The position numbers and the translations under genes are program-made. Shown piece by piece: positions 1 through 8,755 of a stretch of 64,000 nt of DNA (position 1 is the stretch's first letter; every line of letters starts with the position of its first letter). Source of the DNA: Clostridia bacterium (GTDB lineage Bacteria; Bacillota; Clostridia; Monoglobales; Monoglobaceae); contig JAFYXL010000014.1 in assembly GCA_017546165.1 (NCBI GenBank), forward strand, positions 30,736 to 94,735, written 5' to 3'. Below the pieces are notes generated by a model. That model was not told the origin of the DNA and ran no database searches. It saw only the letters and a list, made by a program, of their open reading frames with translations.

Positions 1-10
1 TTGCTGACAT
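1..10 (-). CDS. Start of a gene running off the left edge
   Basis: On the minus strand a GGAGGA ribosome binding site (positions 19-24) is followed after eight bases by ATG at 10, then codons for Ser and Ala before the window ends. It lies directly behind the sodium-pump beta subunit on the same strand and is probably cotranscribed with it. Nothing can be said about the product. Another subunit or partner of the decarboxylase would be a natural guess, but the sequence does not show it. Confidence 0.4.
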
Positions 11-24
11 AATGCATATCCTCC

Positions 25-1164
25 TTATTTAATGAGTTGTGGAATGAGATTAAGAATCATACCACCGGCGAGCACAGATGCAATCTGACCTGAAACGTTT
101 GCACCAACTGCGTGCATAAGAAGGTGGTTTTGACTATCTGCTTCAAGACCAAGCTTTTGGATAACACGCGCAGACATTGGGAATGCTGAAATACCTGCAG
201 CACCAACCATAGGGTTTATCTTGTTTTTGGTGAAAAGGTTGAGGAATTTTGCAAAAAATACACCTGCAACCGAGTCAAACACAAAGGCAACAAGGCCAAG
301 CAGCATAATAAGGAGTGTTTCAATAGTTACAAAGTTCTCTGCAACCATACTGAATGAAATTGTAATACCAAGAAGCAAGGTTACAAGATTTGCAAGTACA
401 TTCTGTGCGGATTCTGACAGTGAATTTAAAACACCGCATTCACGAAGAAGGTTACCAAACATAAGAAAACCAACCAAAGCAACCGATGTAGGAGCAATGA
501 AGCCTGCGATTATCGTAACAATTATAGGAAATGCAATTCTAAGAGATTTTGAAACCTTTCCGGGGTTATATGGCATACGTATTTGTCTTTCCTTTTTGCT
601 TGTAACAGCTTTGATAGCGGCAGGTTGAATAATAGGCACAAGAGCCATATAGGAATAAGCTGCAACAGCAATAGGTCCGATGTAATTTGATTTAAGAACC
701 TGTGATACAAGAATGGAGGTGGGACCATCCGCAGCACCGATAATACCGATAGATGAAGCATCAATAATATTAAAACCCAAAAGAACTGCGATTGCAACTG
801 TAAAGAATATACCAAACTGTGCCGCCGCTCCAAAGAGAAACATCTTAGGATTTGAAAGGAGCGGACCAAAGTCAATCATTGCGCCAATACCGATAAAGAG
901 TAAGAGTGGCATAGCTTCAGATGACTCGATACCAATTTCGTAAAGCCACTGAATTATACCCTGGACCTCACCAATACCTTCGATGTTTTGGTTTAAAACT
1001 CCTGAAAAGGGAAGATTGACAAGAATAGCGCCAAAGCCCATCGGAAGAAGGAGTGAAGGTTCGTATTGTTTTTTGATAGCAAGGTATATAAGGATAATAC
1101 CAACAATATACATAACTATCTGTTGCCACGTCACGGCCATAAAACCATCTAACAAGAAACTCAT
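25..1164 (-). CDS. Sodium ion-translocating decarboxylase beta subunit (OadB/GcdB/MmdB family)
   Basis: This is the membrane subunit of a biotin-dependent decarboxylase complex, which couples decarboxylation of carboxybiotin to sodium export. The 379-residue protein is almost all hydrophobic helices. It has the family signatures GFGAILVNLP (about 43-52) and GAADGPTS (143-150); the Asp in the second corresponds to the sodium/proton-binding Asp known in Klebsiella OadB. The start at 1164 is preferred over an upstream in-frame start because AGGTG lies seven bases before it. The alpha, gamma and biotin-carrier subunits are not in the window, so the substrate (oxaloacetate, methylmalonyl-CoA or glutaconyl-CoA) cannot be assigned. 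Confidence 0.9.
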   Translation of the reverse strand: MSFLLDGFMAVTWQQIVMYIVGIILIYLAIKKQYEPSLLLPMGFGAILVNLPFSGVLNQNIEGIGEVQGIIQWLYEIGIESSEAMPLLLFIGIGAMIDFGPLLSNPKMFLFGAAAQFGIFFTVAIAVLLGFNIIDASSIGIIGAADGPTSILVSQVLKSNYIGPIAVAAYSYMALVPIIQPAAIKAVTSKKERQIRMPYNPGKVSKSLRIAFPIIVTIIAGFIAPTSVALVGFLMFGNLLRECGVLNSLSESAQNVLANLVTLLLGITISFSMVAENFVTIETLLIMLLGLVAFVFDSVAGVFFAKFLNLFTKNKINPMVGAAGISAFPMSARVIQKLGLEADSQNHLLMHAVGANVSGQIASVLAGGMILNLIPQLIK

Positions 1165-1216
1165 TCTGTTTGCACCTCGTTTTAAAAATTTATCTAAAAT
1201 AAATACATAATTTAGT

Positions 1217-1245
1217 ATTTTAGCAGTATTTTGATCTAATGTCAA
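1217..1245 (-). promoter_or_regulatory. Sigma-A promoter of the decarboxylase beta gene
   Basis: On the minus strand, TTGACA (1240-1245) and TAAAAT (1217-1222) are separated by exactly 17 bases. It lies about 50 bases upstream of the start codon at 1164. Confidence 0.75.
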
Positions 1246-1379
1246 GATTAAAGGCCGGGTTTGGCGATAATTTGATAAAATAGTTTAAGGAATTCTTGTA
1301 CTTTATATCATTATATAATTTTGTAAAACGTGGCATAATTACTATAAGATTTAAAAATAAGTCAGGGAAGGCAAAATAT

Positions 1380-2792
1380 ATGAGAAAAACTAAAGTAGTA
1401 TGTACTATTGGACCTGCATCCAGTAATAAAGAAACAATAAAACGAATGTGTTTAGCAGGGATGAATGTTGCAAGACTCAATTTTTCCCACGGAACACACG
1501 AGGAACATAAAAGAAATATTAAATTCATAAAAGAAGTACGAGAAGAACTTAATCTCCCCGTTGCAATTTTGCTTGATACAAAGGGTCCTGAATATCGTAT
1601 AGGGATATTTGAAAATAATAAAATATTTTTGAATGATGATGATGTTTTTGCATTTACTACTGATGACATTATAGGAAATAAACAGCGTGTGTCCGTAAGC
1701 TATAAGGGGTTGCCTGAAGAAGTGACGAAAGGAGACAGAATCCTCCTTAACAATGGTCTCGTTATTTTTGAGGTGGTTGAAGTTAAAGGTAATGACATAA
1801 TTTGTAATGTTGTTACAGGAGGAGAAGTATCCAACCGCAAAAGTATGAGTTTTCCCAATAAGGTTCTAAAGCAGGTTTACCTTTCTGAGCAAGATAAAAA
1901 AGATTTAATTTTTGGAATTGCAAACGGTATTGATTTTATAGCTTGTTCATTTGTATCAAATAGGCAGGATTTGATTGATATAAAAAGGTTTCTTGAAGAA
2001 AATGGACATCCGGATGTCGAACTCATTGCAAAGATAGAAAATCAGTCCGGTATTGACAATATTGATGAAATTTGTAAAGAGTGTTCAGGTATTATGATTG
2101 GTCGCGGTGATATGGGTGTTGAAATTGCTTATGAAAAACTTCCTGCAATTCAAAAGCATTTAATTACAAAATGCCGAATGTTAGGTCGATTTGTAATTAC
2201 TGCAACCGAGATGCTTGAATCAATGATTTATAACCCAAGACCTACTCGAGCTGAAATTTCAGATGTTGCCAATGCTGTTTATGATGGTTCGGGGGCTGTT
2301 ATGCTTTCAGGCGAAACCGCTGCAGGAAAATATCCGGCAGAAGCGGTAGAGACAATGACAAAAATAATATGCGAAACAGAACAAAATATTCATTACGAAA
2401 AACGTTTTAATAATAACAGTTTTAAAATAAAAAGTACGATTGATGCGATTTCTCATGCTATTTGTGGAATGGCAATAGACCTTAAGGCTAGTGGAATTGT
2501 AGTTTGCTCTTATTCCGGAATGACTGCACGTATGATTTCAAGATTTAGACCGACTGTCGATATTGTTGGTCTTACATCAAACACCAATATATGGAGAAAA
2601 CTTGCCCTTTCCTGGGGAATAACACCGGTTATGGTAGAAGAATATCCTTCGGCAGAAGTTTTATTTTATGTAGCACAAAATAAAGCCAAGGATATACTGG
2701 GTTTAAAAGATAACGATTGCGTAATTATTGCAGGTAACGCAACAAATGGTAAATCGGGAACTACCGACCTTATAAAAATTGAAAAAGTCTAA
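1380..2792 (+). CDS. pyk: Pyruvate kinase
   Basis: This enzyme converts phosphoenolpyruvate and ADP to pyruvate and ATP in glycolysis. The 470-residue protein shows the N-terminal CTIGPAS motif, the substrate loop NFSHG, DTKGPEYR, the active-site segment IAKIEN and the metal-binding GRGDMGVE. The segment TATEMLESM carries Glu where TATQMLESM is common. It ends after the regulatory C domain and lacks the extra PEP-utilising domain found in several Bacillus and Clostridium enzymes. The start at 1380 is chosen because an AGGGAAGG site precedes it and the KTKVVCTIGP beginning fits the family. It is monocistronic, closed by a hairpin terminator. Confidence 0.97.
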   Translation: MRKTKVVCTIGPASSNKETIKRMCLAGMNVARLNFSHGTHEEHKRNIKFIKEVREELNLPVAILLDTKGPEYRIGIFENNKIFLNDDDVFAFTTDDIIGNKQRVSVSYKGLPEEVTKGDRILLNNGLVIFEVVEVKGNDIICNVVTGGEVSNRKSMSFPNKVLKQVYLSEQDKKDLIFGIANGIDFIACSFVSNRQDLIDIKRFLEENGHPDVELIAKIENQSGIDNIDEICKECSGIMIGRGDMGVEIAYEKLPAIQKHLITKCRMLGRFVITATEMLESMIYNPRPTRAEISDVANAVYDGSGAVMLSGETAAGKYPAEAVETMTKIICETEQNIHYEKRFNNNSFKIKSTIDAISHAICGMAIDLKASGIVVCSYSGMTARMISRFRPTVDIVGLTSNTNIWRKLALSWGITPVMVEEYPSAEVLFYVAQNKAKDILGLKDNDCVIIAGNATNGKSGTTDLIKIEKV

Positions 2793-2800
2793 ATAAGGAA

Positions 2801-2828
2801 AAACCTTTGCATAATACAAAGGTTTTTT
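2801..2828 (+). terminator. Rho-independent terminator after pyk
   Basis: The stem AAACCTTTG (2801-2809) pairs with CAAAGGTTT (2817-2825) around a seven-base loop and continues into a run of T. Confidence 0.8.
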
Positions 2829-2838
2829 AAGTTTTATA

Positions 2839-2867
2839 TTGACATATAACTATAAACAGGATATAAT
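2839..2867 (+). promoter_or_regulatory. Consensus promoter of the metal-resistance operon
   Basis: TTGACA (2839-2844) and TATAAT (2862-2867) are both perfect consensus hexamers with 17-base spacing. The expected transcription start falls inside the palindrome at 2872-2889. A promoter this strong needs repression, which fits the ArsR-family gene it drives. Confidence 0.88.
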
Positions 2868-2871
2868 TATA

Positions 2872-2889
2872 CTTGAACAAATGTTCAAG
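2872..2889. promoter_or_regulatory. ArsR/SmtB-type operator palindrome
   Basis: CTTGAACA-AA-TGTTCAAG is a perfect inverted repeat with a two-base centre. It contains the TGAACA core known from SmtB, CzrA and CadC operators. It sits between the -10 box and the start codon of the repressor gene, so a bound repressor would block initiation of its own operon. Confidence 0.85.
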
Positions 2890-2906
2890 CGTTGGAGGGA
2901 AGAATA

Positions 2907-3272
2907 ATGGAAAATAAAAACTACGGTATGCCGGCCTGTGACTTTTTGTGTGCGGATGAGGAAATCGTGAAAAAAGTTACTGAAAACTTACCTGAAGATG
3001 AAATCTTATATGATCTTGCGGAATTATACAAAGTTTTTGGCGATTGCACTAGAATAAAAATTCTTTATTCGCTTTTTGAATCTGAGCTTTGTGTCTGTGA
3101 TATTGCAAAGCTTTTGAATTTGTCGATATCTGCTGCATCACATCAGCTTAGGACACTAAATCGCGCGAGGCTTGTAAAGTATAGGCGGGATGGTAAAAAT
3201 GTTATTTATTCATTGGCGGATGATCACGTGCGTACAATAATAGCTCAGGGAATAAACCATATTGAAGAGTAG
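2907..3272 (+). CDS. CadC-like ArsR-family metal-sensing repressor
   Basis: This is a winged-helix repressor that releases DNA when it binds metal. The 121-residue protein carries both metal sites known from CadC at matching spacing. The Cys site is Cys11, Cys15, Cys62 and Cys64 (the last two in ELCVCD, within the DNA-binding domain). The helix alpha-5 zinc site is Asp105, His107, His118 and Glu121. The recognition helix region is SAASHQLRTL. The ATG at 2907 follows GGAGGG at good spacing and is preferred over a TTG at 2892. The gene is followed 14 bases later by an efflux pump, so the pair is a self-regulated Zn/Cd/Pb-type resistance unit; the exact metal is inferred. Confidence 0.92.
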   Translation: MENKNYGMPACDFLCADEEIVKKVTENLPEDEILYDLAELYKVFGDCTRIKILYSLFESELCVCDIAKLLNLSISAASHQLRTLNRARLVKYRRDGKNVIYSLADDHVRTIIAQGINHIEE

Positions 3273-3286
3273 TGTGGAGAAAGATT

Positions 3287-4174
3287 ATGAAAACAGAACG
3301 GAATATTTTGGTAGCTTTTATTTTGAATTTAGTATTTTCCGTATTTGAATTTATTGGCGGAACAATTTGTGGCAGTGTTGCTATAATTTCCGATTCAATT
3401 CATGATATGGGCGATGCAGCAAGCATTGGTATTTCTTACCTTTTTGAAGAGAAGAGTAAAAGACAACCTGATGATGTATATACATATGGATATACCAGGT
3501 ATTCAGTAATAGGCAGCATCATTACTACATTTATTTTGTTAATTGGGTCAGTTATGGTAGTTTTTAATTCCATAGCAAGAATAATAAATCCGGTTGAAAT
3601 TAATTATAATGAAATGATACTGCTTGCGATTATTGGTGCGATAATAAATATTCTGGCAGCGTATTTTACCAAAGAAGGAGATTCGCTTAATCAAAAAGCT
3701 GTAAATTTGCATATGCTTGAGGATGCACTTGGCTGGATTGTTGTATTAATTGGGGCTGTTGTTATGCGGTTTACTGATTTTGCTGTTATTGATCCTATTA
3801 TGTCAATTGGAGTAGCGGTGTTTATACTTGTTAATTCCATAAAGAATTTAAAAAAAATTATGGATTTATTCCTGGAAAAGACTCCTCAAAATATTTCAGT
3901 GGAAGATATAAAAAAACACATTTTAGAAATCGACGGTGTAATAGATGTTCATCATATCCATATCCGCAGTTTTGATGGTTTCAACAACTACGCAACAATG
4001 CACATTGTAACAGATTGTGACAGTAAACTTATTAAAAGCCAAGTAAAAGAAGAATTGCGTGAACACGGCATATGTCATACAACGCTTGAACTTGAAAATT
4101 TGGATGAAGAATGTTGTGAAATCAGTTGCATTACCCAAACATTAAATCACACAGTTCATCACCATCATCATTAA
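3287..4174 (+). CDS. Cation diffusion facilitator (Zn/Cd efflux pump)
   Basis: This inner-membrane antiporter exports divalent metal. The 296-residue protein has about six membrane helices. The transport site is visible as His39-x3-Asp43 in helix 2 (HDMGD) and His142-x3-Asp146 in helix 5 (HMLED), the pattern associated with zinc and cadmium specificity. A cytoplasmic domain with HHIHIRSFDG follows, and the protein ends in five consecutive His, a likely metal-collecting tail. The ATG at 3287 has GGAG in front and is preferred over the GTG at 3272, which overlaps the repressor stop. It is cotranscribed with the CadC-like sensor. Confidence 0.93.
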   Translation: MKTERNILVAFILNLVFSVFEFIGGTICGSVAIISDSIHDMGDAASIGISYLFEEKSKRQPDDVYTYGYTRYSVIGSIITTFILLIGSVMVVFNSIARIINPVEINYNEMILLAIIGAIINILAAYFTKEGDSLNQKAVNLHMLEDALGWIVVLIGAVVMRFTDFAVIDPIMSIGVAVFILVNSIKNLKKIMDLFLEKTPQNISVEDIKKHILEIDGVIDVHHIHIRSFDGFNNYATMHIVTDCDSKLIKSQVKEELREHGICHTTLELENLDEECCEISCITQTLNHTVHHHHH

Positions 4175-4206
4175 TCGACAAAAACAAATAATTTTCTAAA
4201 AAACTA

Positions 4207-4235
4207 TTGACTCTATCACTTTATTGTGATAAATT
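4207..4235 (+). promoter_or_regulatory. Probable promoter of the tyrosine T-box operon
   Basis: TTGACT (4207-4212) is followed after 17 bases by TAAATT (4230-4235). The -35 box is good and the -10 box is weaker. Transcription would begin just before the T-box leader. Confidence 0.55.
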
Positions 4236-4241
4236 ATATGT

Positions 4242-4522
4242 ATCGTAAATGCGTTTGGAGCAAGGACAAGTAAGGTTGTGAAAGCTTTGAGAGAGTTGCC
4301 GGGTGGTGCGAGGCAATGGTGGAATCAATACTGAATACACCTTGTGAGCAGTGCACCGAACAAAAGACTGTTTTTAAGTAGGCTGCATCGGGCGTTCCCG
4401 TTATAGAACTGAGGTATTAATGATGATACCTTTAAAGGCCAATATTGCGAGATGTTGGTGAATTGAGGTGGTACCACGGGTATTTCCCGTCCTCTGTTGT
4501 TGATAAGAGGACGGGTTTTTTT
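4242..4522 (+). promoter_or_regulatory. T-box riboswitch, tyrosine specifier
   Basis: This leader reads the charging state of a tRNA and lets transcription continue when the tRNA is uncharged. Stem I has a basal helix ACAAG/CTTGT, an AGTA element opposite GAA, and the distal AGAGAG...GGTGGTGCGA arm. The specifier loop reads GAA-TAC-AC, so the codon at 4336-4338 is TAC (Tyr). The antiterminator T-box sequence TGAGGTGGTACCACGG is at 4464-4479. The competing terminator pairs CCCGTCCTCT (4486-4495) with AGAGGACGGG (4506-4515) and ends in seven T. It controls the CoA ligase and iorAB genes downstream. Confidence 0.92.
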
Positions 4523-4668
4523 ATATTCTCGTCCCGTATAAAAAGGGTTTTTAAAAATTTCTGATAGGGAATCTTTAGGTATGACCATTAAGAGTATATT
4601 TAAATTGCAAAAGACTGTCTGTAAAGTTGCGGGCAGCCTTTATGCCATTTTATAAAGGAGATATAAAA

Positions 4669-6306
4669 ATGCCAATTACAGACATTTTACAAAAAAATGC
4701 GGATTTTTATCCTAATGATGTAAGTCTTGTGGAGATAAATCCAAAGCTTGAAAATCAATCACGTATGACCTGGAGAGAATATTCGCTTATTGAATCAAAT
4801 CCAAACGAGGCATACAGAAACGAAATCACTTGGAGCGAATTCAATAAAAAAGCAAATCGTTTTGCAAATTTTCTTTTAACCCGAGGTGTTAAAAAAGGGG
4901 ATAAAGTTGCAATACTTTTGATGAATTGTATAGAGTGGTTGCCGGTTTACTTTGGTATCCTTAAAACAGGTGCTTTGGCAGTACCGCTTAATTATCGTTA
5001 TGCATCTGATGAAATCAAGTACTGTCTTGAACTTGCAGATGCAGATGTTATCATATTTGGTCCTGAATTTACAGGAAGAGTGGAACAAATTTGCTCATCA
5101 GTAAAAAGAATAAAAATGTGGCTCTATTATGGTGATGATTGTCCTACTTTTGCAGAAAGTTATGATAGCTTGGTTTCATATTGTTCCAGCAAGAGCCCTA
5201 ATATTAAGTTGACTGATGACGACGATGCTGCTATTTACTTTTCATCAGGTACTACAGGTTTCCCCAAAGCAATTATACATAAACACAGAAGTTTGACCCA
5301 TTCTGCAATGACAGAACAAGCACATCACGCTCAAACTAAAGATGATGTTTTTCTTTGTATTCCGCCGCTTTATCACACAGGTGCAAAAATGCACTGGTTT
5401 GGTAGCTTTTTGGTGGGTGGTAAGGCAGTTATCCTAAAAGGTATTCAACCTGAATGGATTCTTAAAGCTGCATCTGATGAGAAGTGTACCATTGTGTGGC
5501 TACTTGTTCCCTGGGCACAGGATATTTTGGATGCAATTGACAGAGGCGACATAAAGTTGTGTGATTATCAGCTTTCACAGTGGCGTCTGATGCATATTGG
5601 TGCACAGCCTGTACCACCAAGTCTTATAAAGAGATGGAAGCAGGTATTTCCAAATCACCAATATGATACAAACTATGGTCTGTCAGAGTCTATTGGTCCC
5701 GGATGTGTTCATCTTGGTGTTGAAAATGAGCACAAGGTTGGTGCAATAGGTAAAGCCGGATTTGGTTGGGAAACAAAGATTGTTGATGAGAATGGAACTG
5801 TTGTTCCACGTGGAGATGTTGGTGAACTTGCGGTTAAAGGTCCCGGTGTAATGACAGCTTATTATAAGGATGAAAAAGCAACCAATGCAGTATTGAAGGA
5901 TGGTTGGCTCTATACAGGAGATATGGCAACAGAGGATGAGGATGGATTTATATTCCTTGTTGACCGCAAAAAAGATGTTATTATTTCAGGTGGCGAAAAC
6001 CTTTATCCGGTGCAAATAGAGGATTATCTCCGCAAAAATGACAAAATAAGTGATGTTGCGGTTATAGGTCTTCCGGATGCAAGGCTTGGCGAAATTGCAA
6101 CAGCAATTATTCAAATCAAGGATGGAATGACAGCCACAGAAGAAGAAATTGCAGATTTTTGCCTTGATTTGCCACGTTATAAACGTCCCAGAAAGATTAT
6201 ATTTGCTGATGTCCCACGCAACCCAACAGGTAAAATTGAAAAACCAAAACTAAGACAAATATATTGTGGTGACAGCGTTGTTGCACAACAGAATGAAATT
6301 AAGTAA
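4669..6306 (+). CDS. AMP-forming acyl-CoA synthetase (aryl-acid CoA ligase candidate)
   Basis: This is an adenylate-forming ligase that activates a carboxylic acid with ATP and CoA. The 545-residue protein has the P-loop-like SSGTTGFPK (192-200), the adenylate-binding NYGLSES, the hinge YTGDMATEDEDGFIFLVDRKKD, and the C-terminal NPTGKIEK with the catalytic Lys. The start at 4669 follows AAAGGAG by eight bases. It is the first gene behind a tyrosine T-box and lies 21 bases ahead of iorA, whose product makes or uses arylacetyl-CoA. Phenylacetate or 4-hydroxyphenylacetate is therefore the likeliest substrate. The motifs alone would also allow a medium- or long-chain fatty acid. Confidence 0.85.
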   Translation: MPITDILQKNADFYPNDVSLVEINPKLENQSRMTWREYSLIESNPNEAYRNEITWSEFNKKANRFANFLLTRGVKKGDKVAILLMNCIEWLPVYFGILKTGALAVPLNYRYASDEIKYCLELADADVIIFGPEFTGRVEQICSSVKRIKMWLYYGDDCPTFAESYDSLVSYCSSKSPNIKLTDDDDAAIYFSSGTTGFPKAIIHKHRSLTHSAMTEQAHHAQTKDDVFLCIPPLYHTGAKMHWFGSFLVGGKAVILKGIQPEWILKAASDEKCTIVWLLVPWAQDILDAIDRGDIKLCDYQLSQWRLMHIGAQPVPPSLIKRWKQVFPNHQYDTNYGLSESIGPGCVHLGVENEHKVGAIGKAGFGWETKIVDENGTVVPRGDVGELAVKGPGVMTAYYKDEKATNAVLKDGWLYTGDMATEDEDGFIFLVDRKKDVIISGGENLYPVQIEDYLRKNDKISDVAVIGLPDARLGEIATAIIQIKDGMTATEEEIADFCLDLPRYKRPRKIIFADVPRNPTGKIEKPKLRQIYCGDSVVAQQNEIK

Positions 6307-6327
6307 AAATCGGAAAGGAACAGATAT

Positions 6328-8064
6328 ATGAAGAAGTTATTACTTGGTAATGCTGCGGTAGCACGTGGCGCATATGAAGCCGGTGTAAATGTCGTTGCTT
6401 CATATCCCGGTACACCCAGTACAGAGATAACAGAAGAGATAGTAAATTTTGAAGAGGTTTATGCTGAATGGTCACCAAATGAAAAGGTTGCAGCTGAGGT
6501 AGCTATCGGCGCTTCAATTGCAGGAGCAAGGGCGATGAGTTGTATGAAGCACGTTGGTCTTAATGTTATGGCTGACCCTGTATTCACAGTGAGCTATTCA
6601 GGCGTAAACGGAGGCCTTGTATTTTGTGTGGCAGATGATCCCGGTATGCATTCTTCACAGAACGAGCAGGATTCAAGACACTACGCCAAAGCGTCAAAAA
6701 TAATGATGCTTGAGCCATCTGATTCAGCCGAATGTAAAGACTATACAAAAATGGCTTTTGATTTGTCGGAAAAATTTGACACACCTGCGTTTATCCGTCT
6801 TTCCACCAGAGTTTCACACTCACAGAGCCTGGTTGAACTGGAAAATAGAAAAGATGTTCCTGTAAAGAATTACGAAAAGAATATTGGAAAATATGTTATG
6901 ATGCCCAGCAACGCTATAAAACGACACGTTGTAGTTGAGGACAGAATTAAGGCGTTAAAAGAGTTTACAGAGACTTCAGAGATAAATAAAGTAGAAGAAA
7001 ATGGTTCAAAAATAGGTGTAATTTCAGCAGGTATTGCATATGTTTATGCAAAGGAAGCACTTGGTGACAGCGTTGACTACTTGAAACTTGGTATGGTTTA
7101 TCCTCTTCCTGAAAAAAAGATGATAGAGTTTGCTAAAAAGTACGATAAAGTTTATGTAATTGAAGAGCTTGATCCTGTAATTGAAAATGAGTGCAAAGCA
7201 CTTGGGATTGAAGTTTCAGGTAAGGATTTGTTTAGTCTTCTTGGGGAATATACACCTAATATGATTAAGTCGGTTGTACTTGGTGAAGATGCTCCTGAAT
7301 CAATCTGTGCCAAGGAAAACATCCCGGTAAGACCTCCCGTTATGTGTGCAGGCTGTCCGCACAGAGGAACATTCTATGTACTTAAAAAATTAGGTCTTGT
7401 AGTGTCAGGTGATATTGGTTGCTATACACTTGGTGCTGCGCTTCCGCTTCAGGCTGTTGATACAACAATCTGTATGGGTGCGTCAGTAAGTGCAGCTCAC
7501 GGTATGGCAAAAGCACAAGGTGGGGAGTTTAACAAGAAATTAGTTTCAGTTATCGGTGACTCCACGTTTATGCATTCAGGTATTACAGGTCTTATTGATA
7601 TTGTTTATAATAAAGGCAACAATACTGTAATAATTCTTGACAATTCAATTACCGGTATGACAGGACATCAGGATAACCCAACCACAGGTTATACAATTCG
7701 TGGGGAGGAAACAAAGCAGGTTAACCTTATTGCACTTTGCAAAGCTTGTGGAATTGAACACGTAACTGTTTGTGACCCCTTTGATATTAAAGAATTTGAA
7801 AAGGTTGTAAAAACAGAGGTTGAGCGGGAAGAACCTTCTGTTATCATTGCTCAACGGCCTTGTGCACTTTTGAAATCAGTTAAATACACAGGTCATTGCA
7901 AAATAAACGATAACTGCAAAAACTGTAAGATGTGTATGAAACTTGGTTGTCCTGCAATTACATTAAAAGACGGAAAGGTTGTAATTGACCAGACTCAGTG
8001 TAATGGTTGCGGACTTTGTACAAATGTTTGTCCCTTTGGCGCAATAGAGAAGGAGGAAAACTGA
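6328..8064 (+). CDS. iorA: Indolepyruvate:ferredoxin oxidoreductase alpha subunit
   Basis: This thiamine-diphosphate iron-sulfur enzyme interconverts an arylpyruvate plus CoA with arylacetyl-CoA plus CO2, using ferredoxin. The 578-residue protein has an N-terminal pyrimidine-binding domain (SYPGTPSTEI, 25-34), the Cys motif MCAGCPHRG (about 338), the TPP-binding segments GDIGCYTLG (about 361) and GDSTFMHSG (about 409), and a C-terminal pair of [4Fe-4S] ferredoxin motifs (Cys from about 521 and 558). Length and domain order are typical of IorA. It is translated between the CoA ligase and iorB in a tyrosine T-box operon, which argues for use in the carboxylating, biosynthetic direction. Confidence 0.95.
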   Translation: MKKLLLGNAAVARGAYEAGVNVVASYPGTPSTEITEEIVNFEEVYAEWSPNEKVAAEVAIGASIAGARAMSCMKHVGLNVMADPVFTVSYSGVNGGLVFCVADDPGMHSSQNEQDSRHYAKASKIMMLEPSDSAECKDYTKMAFDLSEKFDTPAFIRLSTRVSHSQSLVELENRKDVPVKNYEKNIGKYVMMPSNAIKRHVVVEDRIKALKEFTETSEINKVEENGSKIGVISAGIAYVYAKEALGDSVDYLKLGMVYPLPEKKMIEFAKKYDKVYVIEELDPVIENECKALGIEVSGKDLFSLLGEYTPNMIKSVVLGEDAPESICAKENIPVRPPVMCAGCPHRGTFYVLKKLGLVVSGDIGCYTLGAALPLQAVDTTICMGASVSAAHGMAKAQGGEFNKKLVSVIGDSTFMHSGITGLIDIVYNKGNNTVIILDNSITGMTGHQDNPTTGYTIRGEETKQVNLIALCKACGIEHVTVCDPFDIKEFEKVVKTEVEREEPSVIIAQRPCALLKSVKYTGHCKINDNCKNCKMCMKLGCPAITLKDGKVVIDQTQCNGCGLCTNVCPFGAIEKEEN

Positions 8065-8065
8065 T

Positions 8066-8641
8066 ATGGCAAATAAGACAAAAAATATTATGATTGTCGG
8101 CGTGGGCGGTCAGGGAACTCTCCTTGCAAGCCGAATACTTGGAAATGTTGCAATAAGCGAAGGCTATGATGTAAAAGTATCAGAGGTTCACGGTATGAGC
8201 CAGCGCGGAGGTAGCGTTGTTACATACGTTAAGTATGGTGAAAAGGTATATTCACCAATCATTGACTATGGTGAAGCCGATACAATTCTTGCATTTGAAC
8301 TTCTTGAGGCTTATCGTGCGCTTCCTTATCTTAAAAAAGGTGGCAAAATAATAGTAAATTCGCAAACAATAGACCCAATGCCTGTTATTACAGGTGCTAT
8401 GAAATACCCTGAAAATATTGCAGACAAAATTTCTGAAATGGTGGATACAACTATTGTTGATGCATTAACTGCTGCAAAGGAAGCGGGGAATATAAAAGCG
8501 GTTAATGTTGTTTTGATTGGTGTATTGGCAAAGAGTACAGATATCCCATATGAAAAATGGATCGAAACAATAAAAACAACTGTGCCGGCAAAGTTTTTGG
8601 ATGTAAATCTTAAGGCATTTGAAATTGGATATAACTTATAA
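8066..8641 (+). CDS. iorB: Indolepyruvate:ferredoxin oxidoreductase beta subunit
   Basis: This is the small (gamma-domain) subunit that completes the IorAB complex. The 191-residue protein begins with a nucleotide-binding-like GVGGQGTLLASRIL and has the conserved SEVHGMSQRGGSV segment shared by all 2-oxoacid:ferredoxin oxidoreductase gamma domains. The start codon lies one base past the iorA stop, behind a GAAGGAGG site inside the end of iorA, so the two subunits are translationally coupled. It is the last gene of the tyrosine T-box operon. Confidence 0.95.
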   Translation: MANKTKNIMIVGVGGQGTLLASRILGNVAISEGYDVKVSEVHGMSQRGGSVVTYVKYGEKVYSPIIDYGEADTILAFELLEAYRALPYLKKGGKIIVNSQTIDPMPVITGAMKYPENIADKISEMVDTTIVDALTAAKEAGNIKAVNVVLIGVLAKSTDIPYEKWIETIKTTVPAKFLDVNLKAFEIGYNL

Positions 8642-8710
8642 CATTAAGAAAGTGCCTTCTGAATACAATATTTCACTTACCGGACAAAATGATATTTAAA
8701 AACTTAAATT

Positions 8711-8743
8711 AAAAAAGAGCTTGCAATTTGCAAGCTCTTTTTT
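8711..8743. terminator. Bidirectional terminator between iorB and pyrI
   Basis: AAAAAAGAGCTTGCA pairs with TGCAAGCTCTTTTTT around a short loop. It has T-runs on both strands, so it can end both the iorB transcript and the convergent pyrimidine operon. Confidence 0.9.
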
Positions 8744-8755
8744 ATAATTATTGGT

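Noticed and set aside
1296..1319. Promoter for pyk
   Set aside because: A TATAAT at 1314-1319 exists, but the nearest -35-like TTGTAC is only 12 bases away and nothing fits at 16-18 bases.
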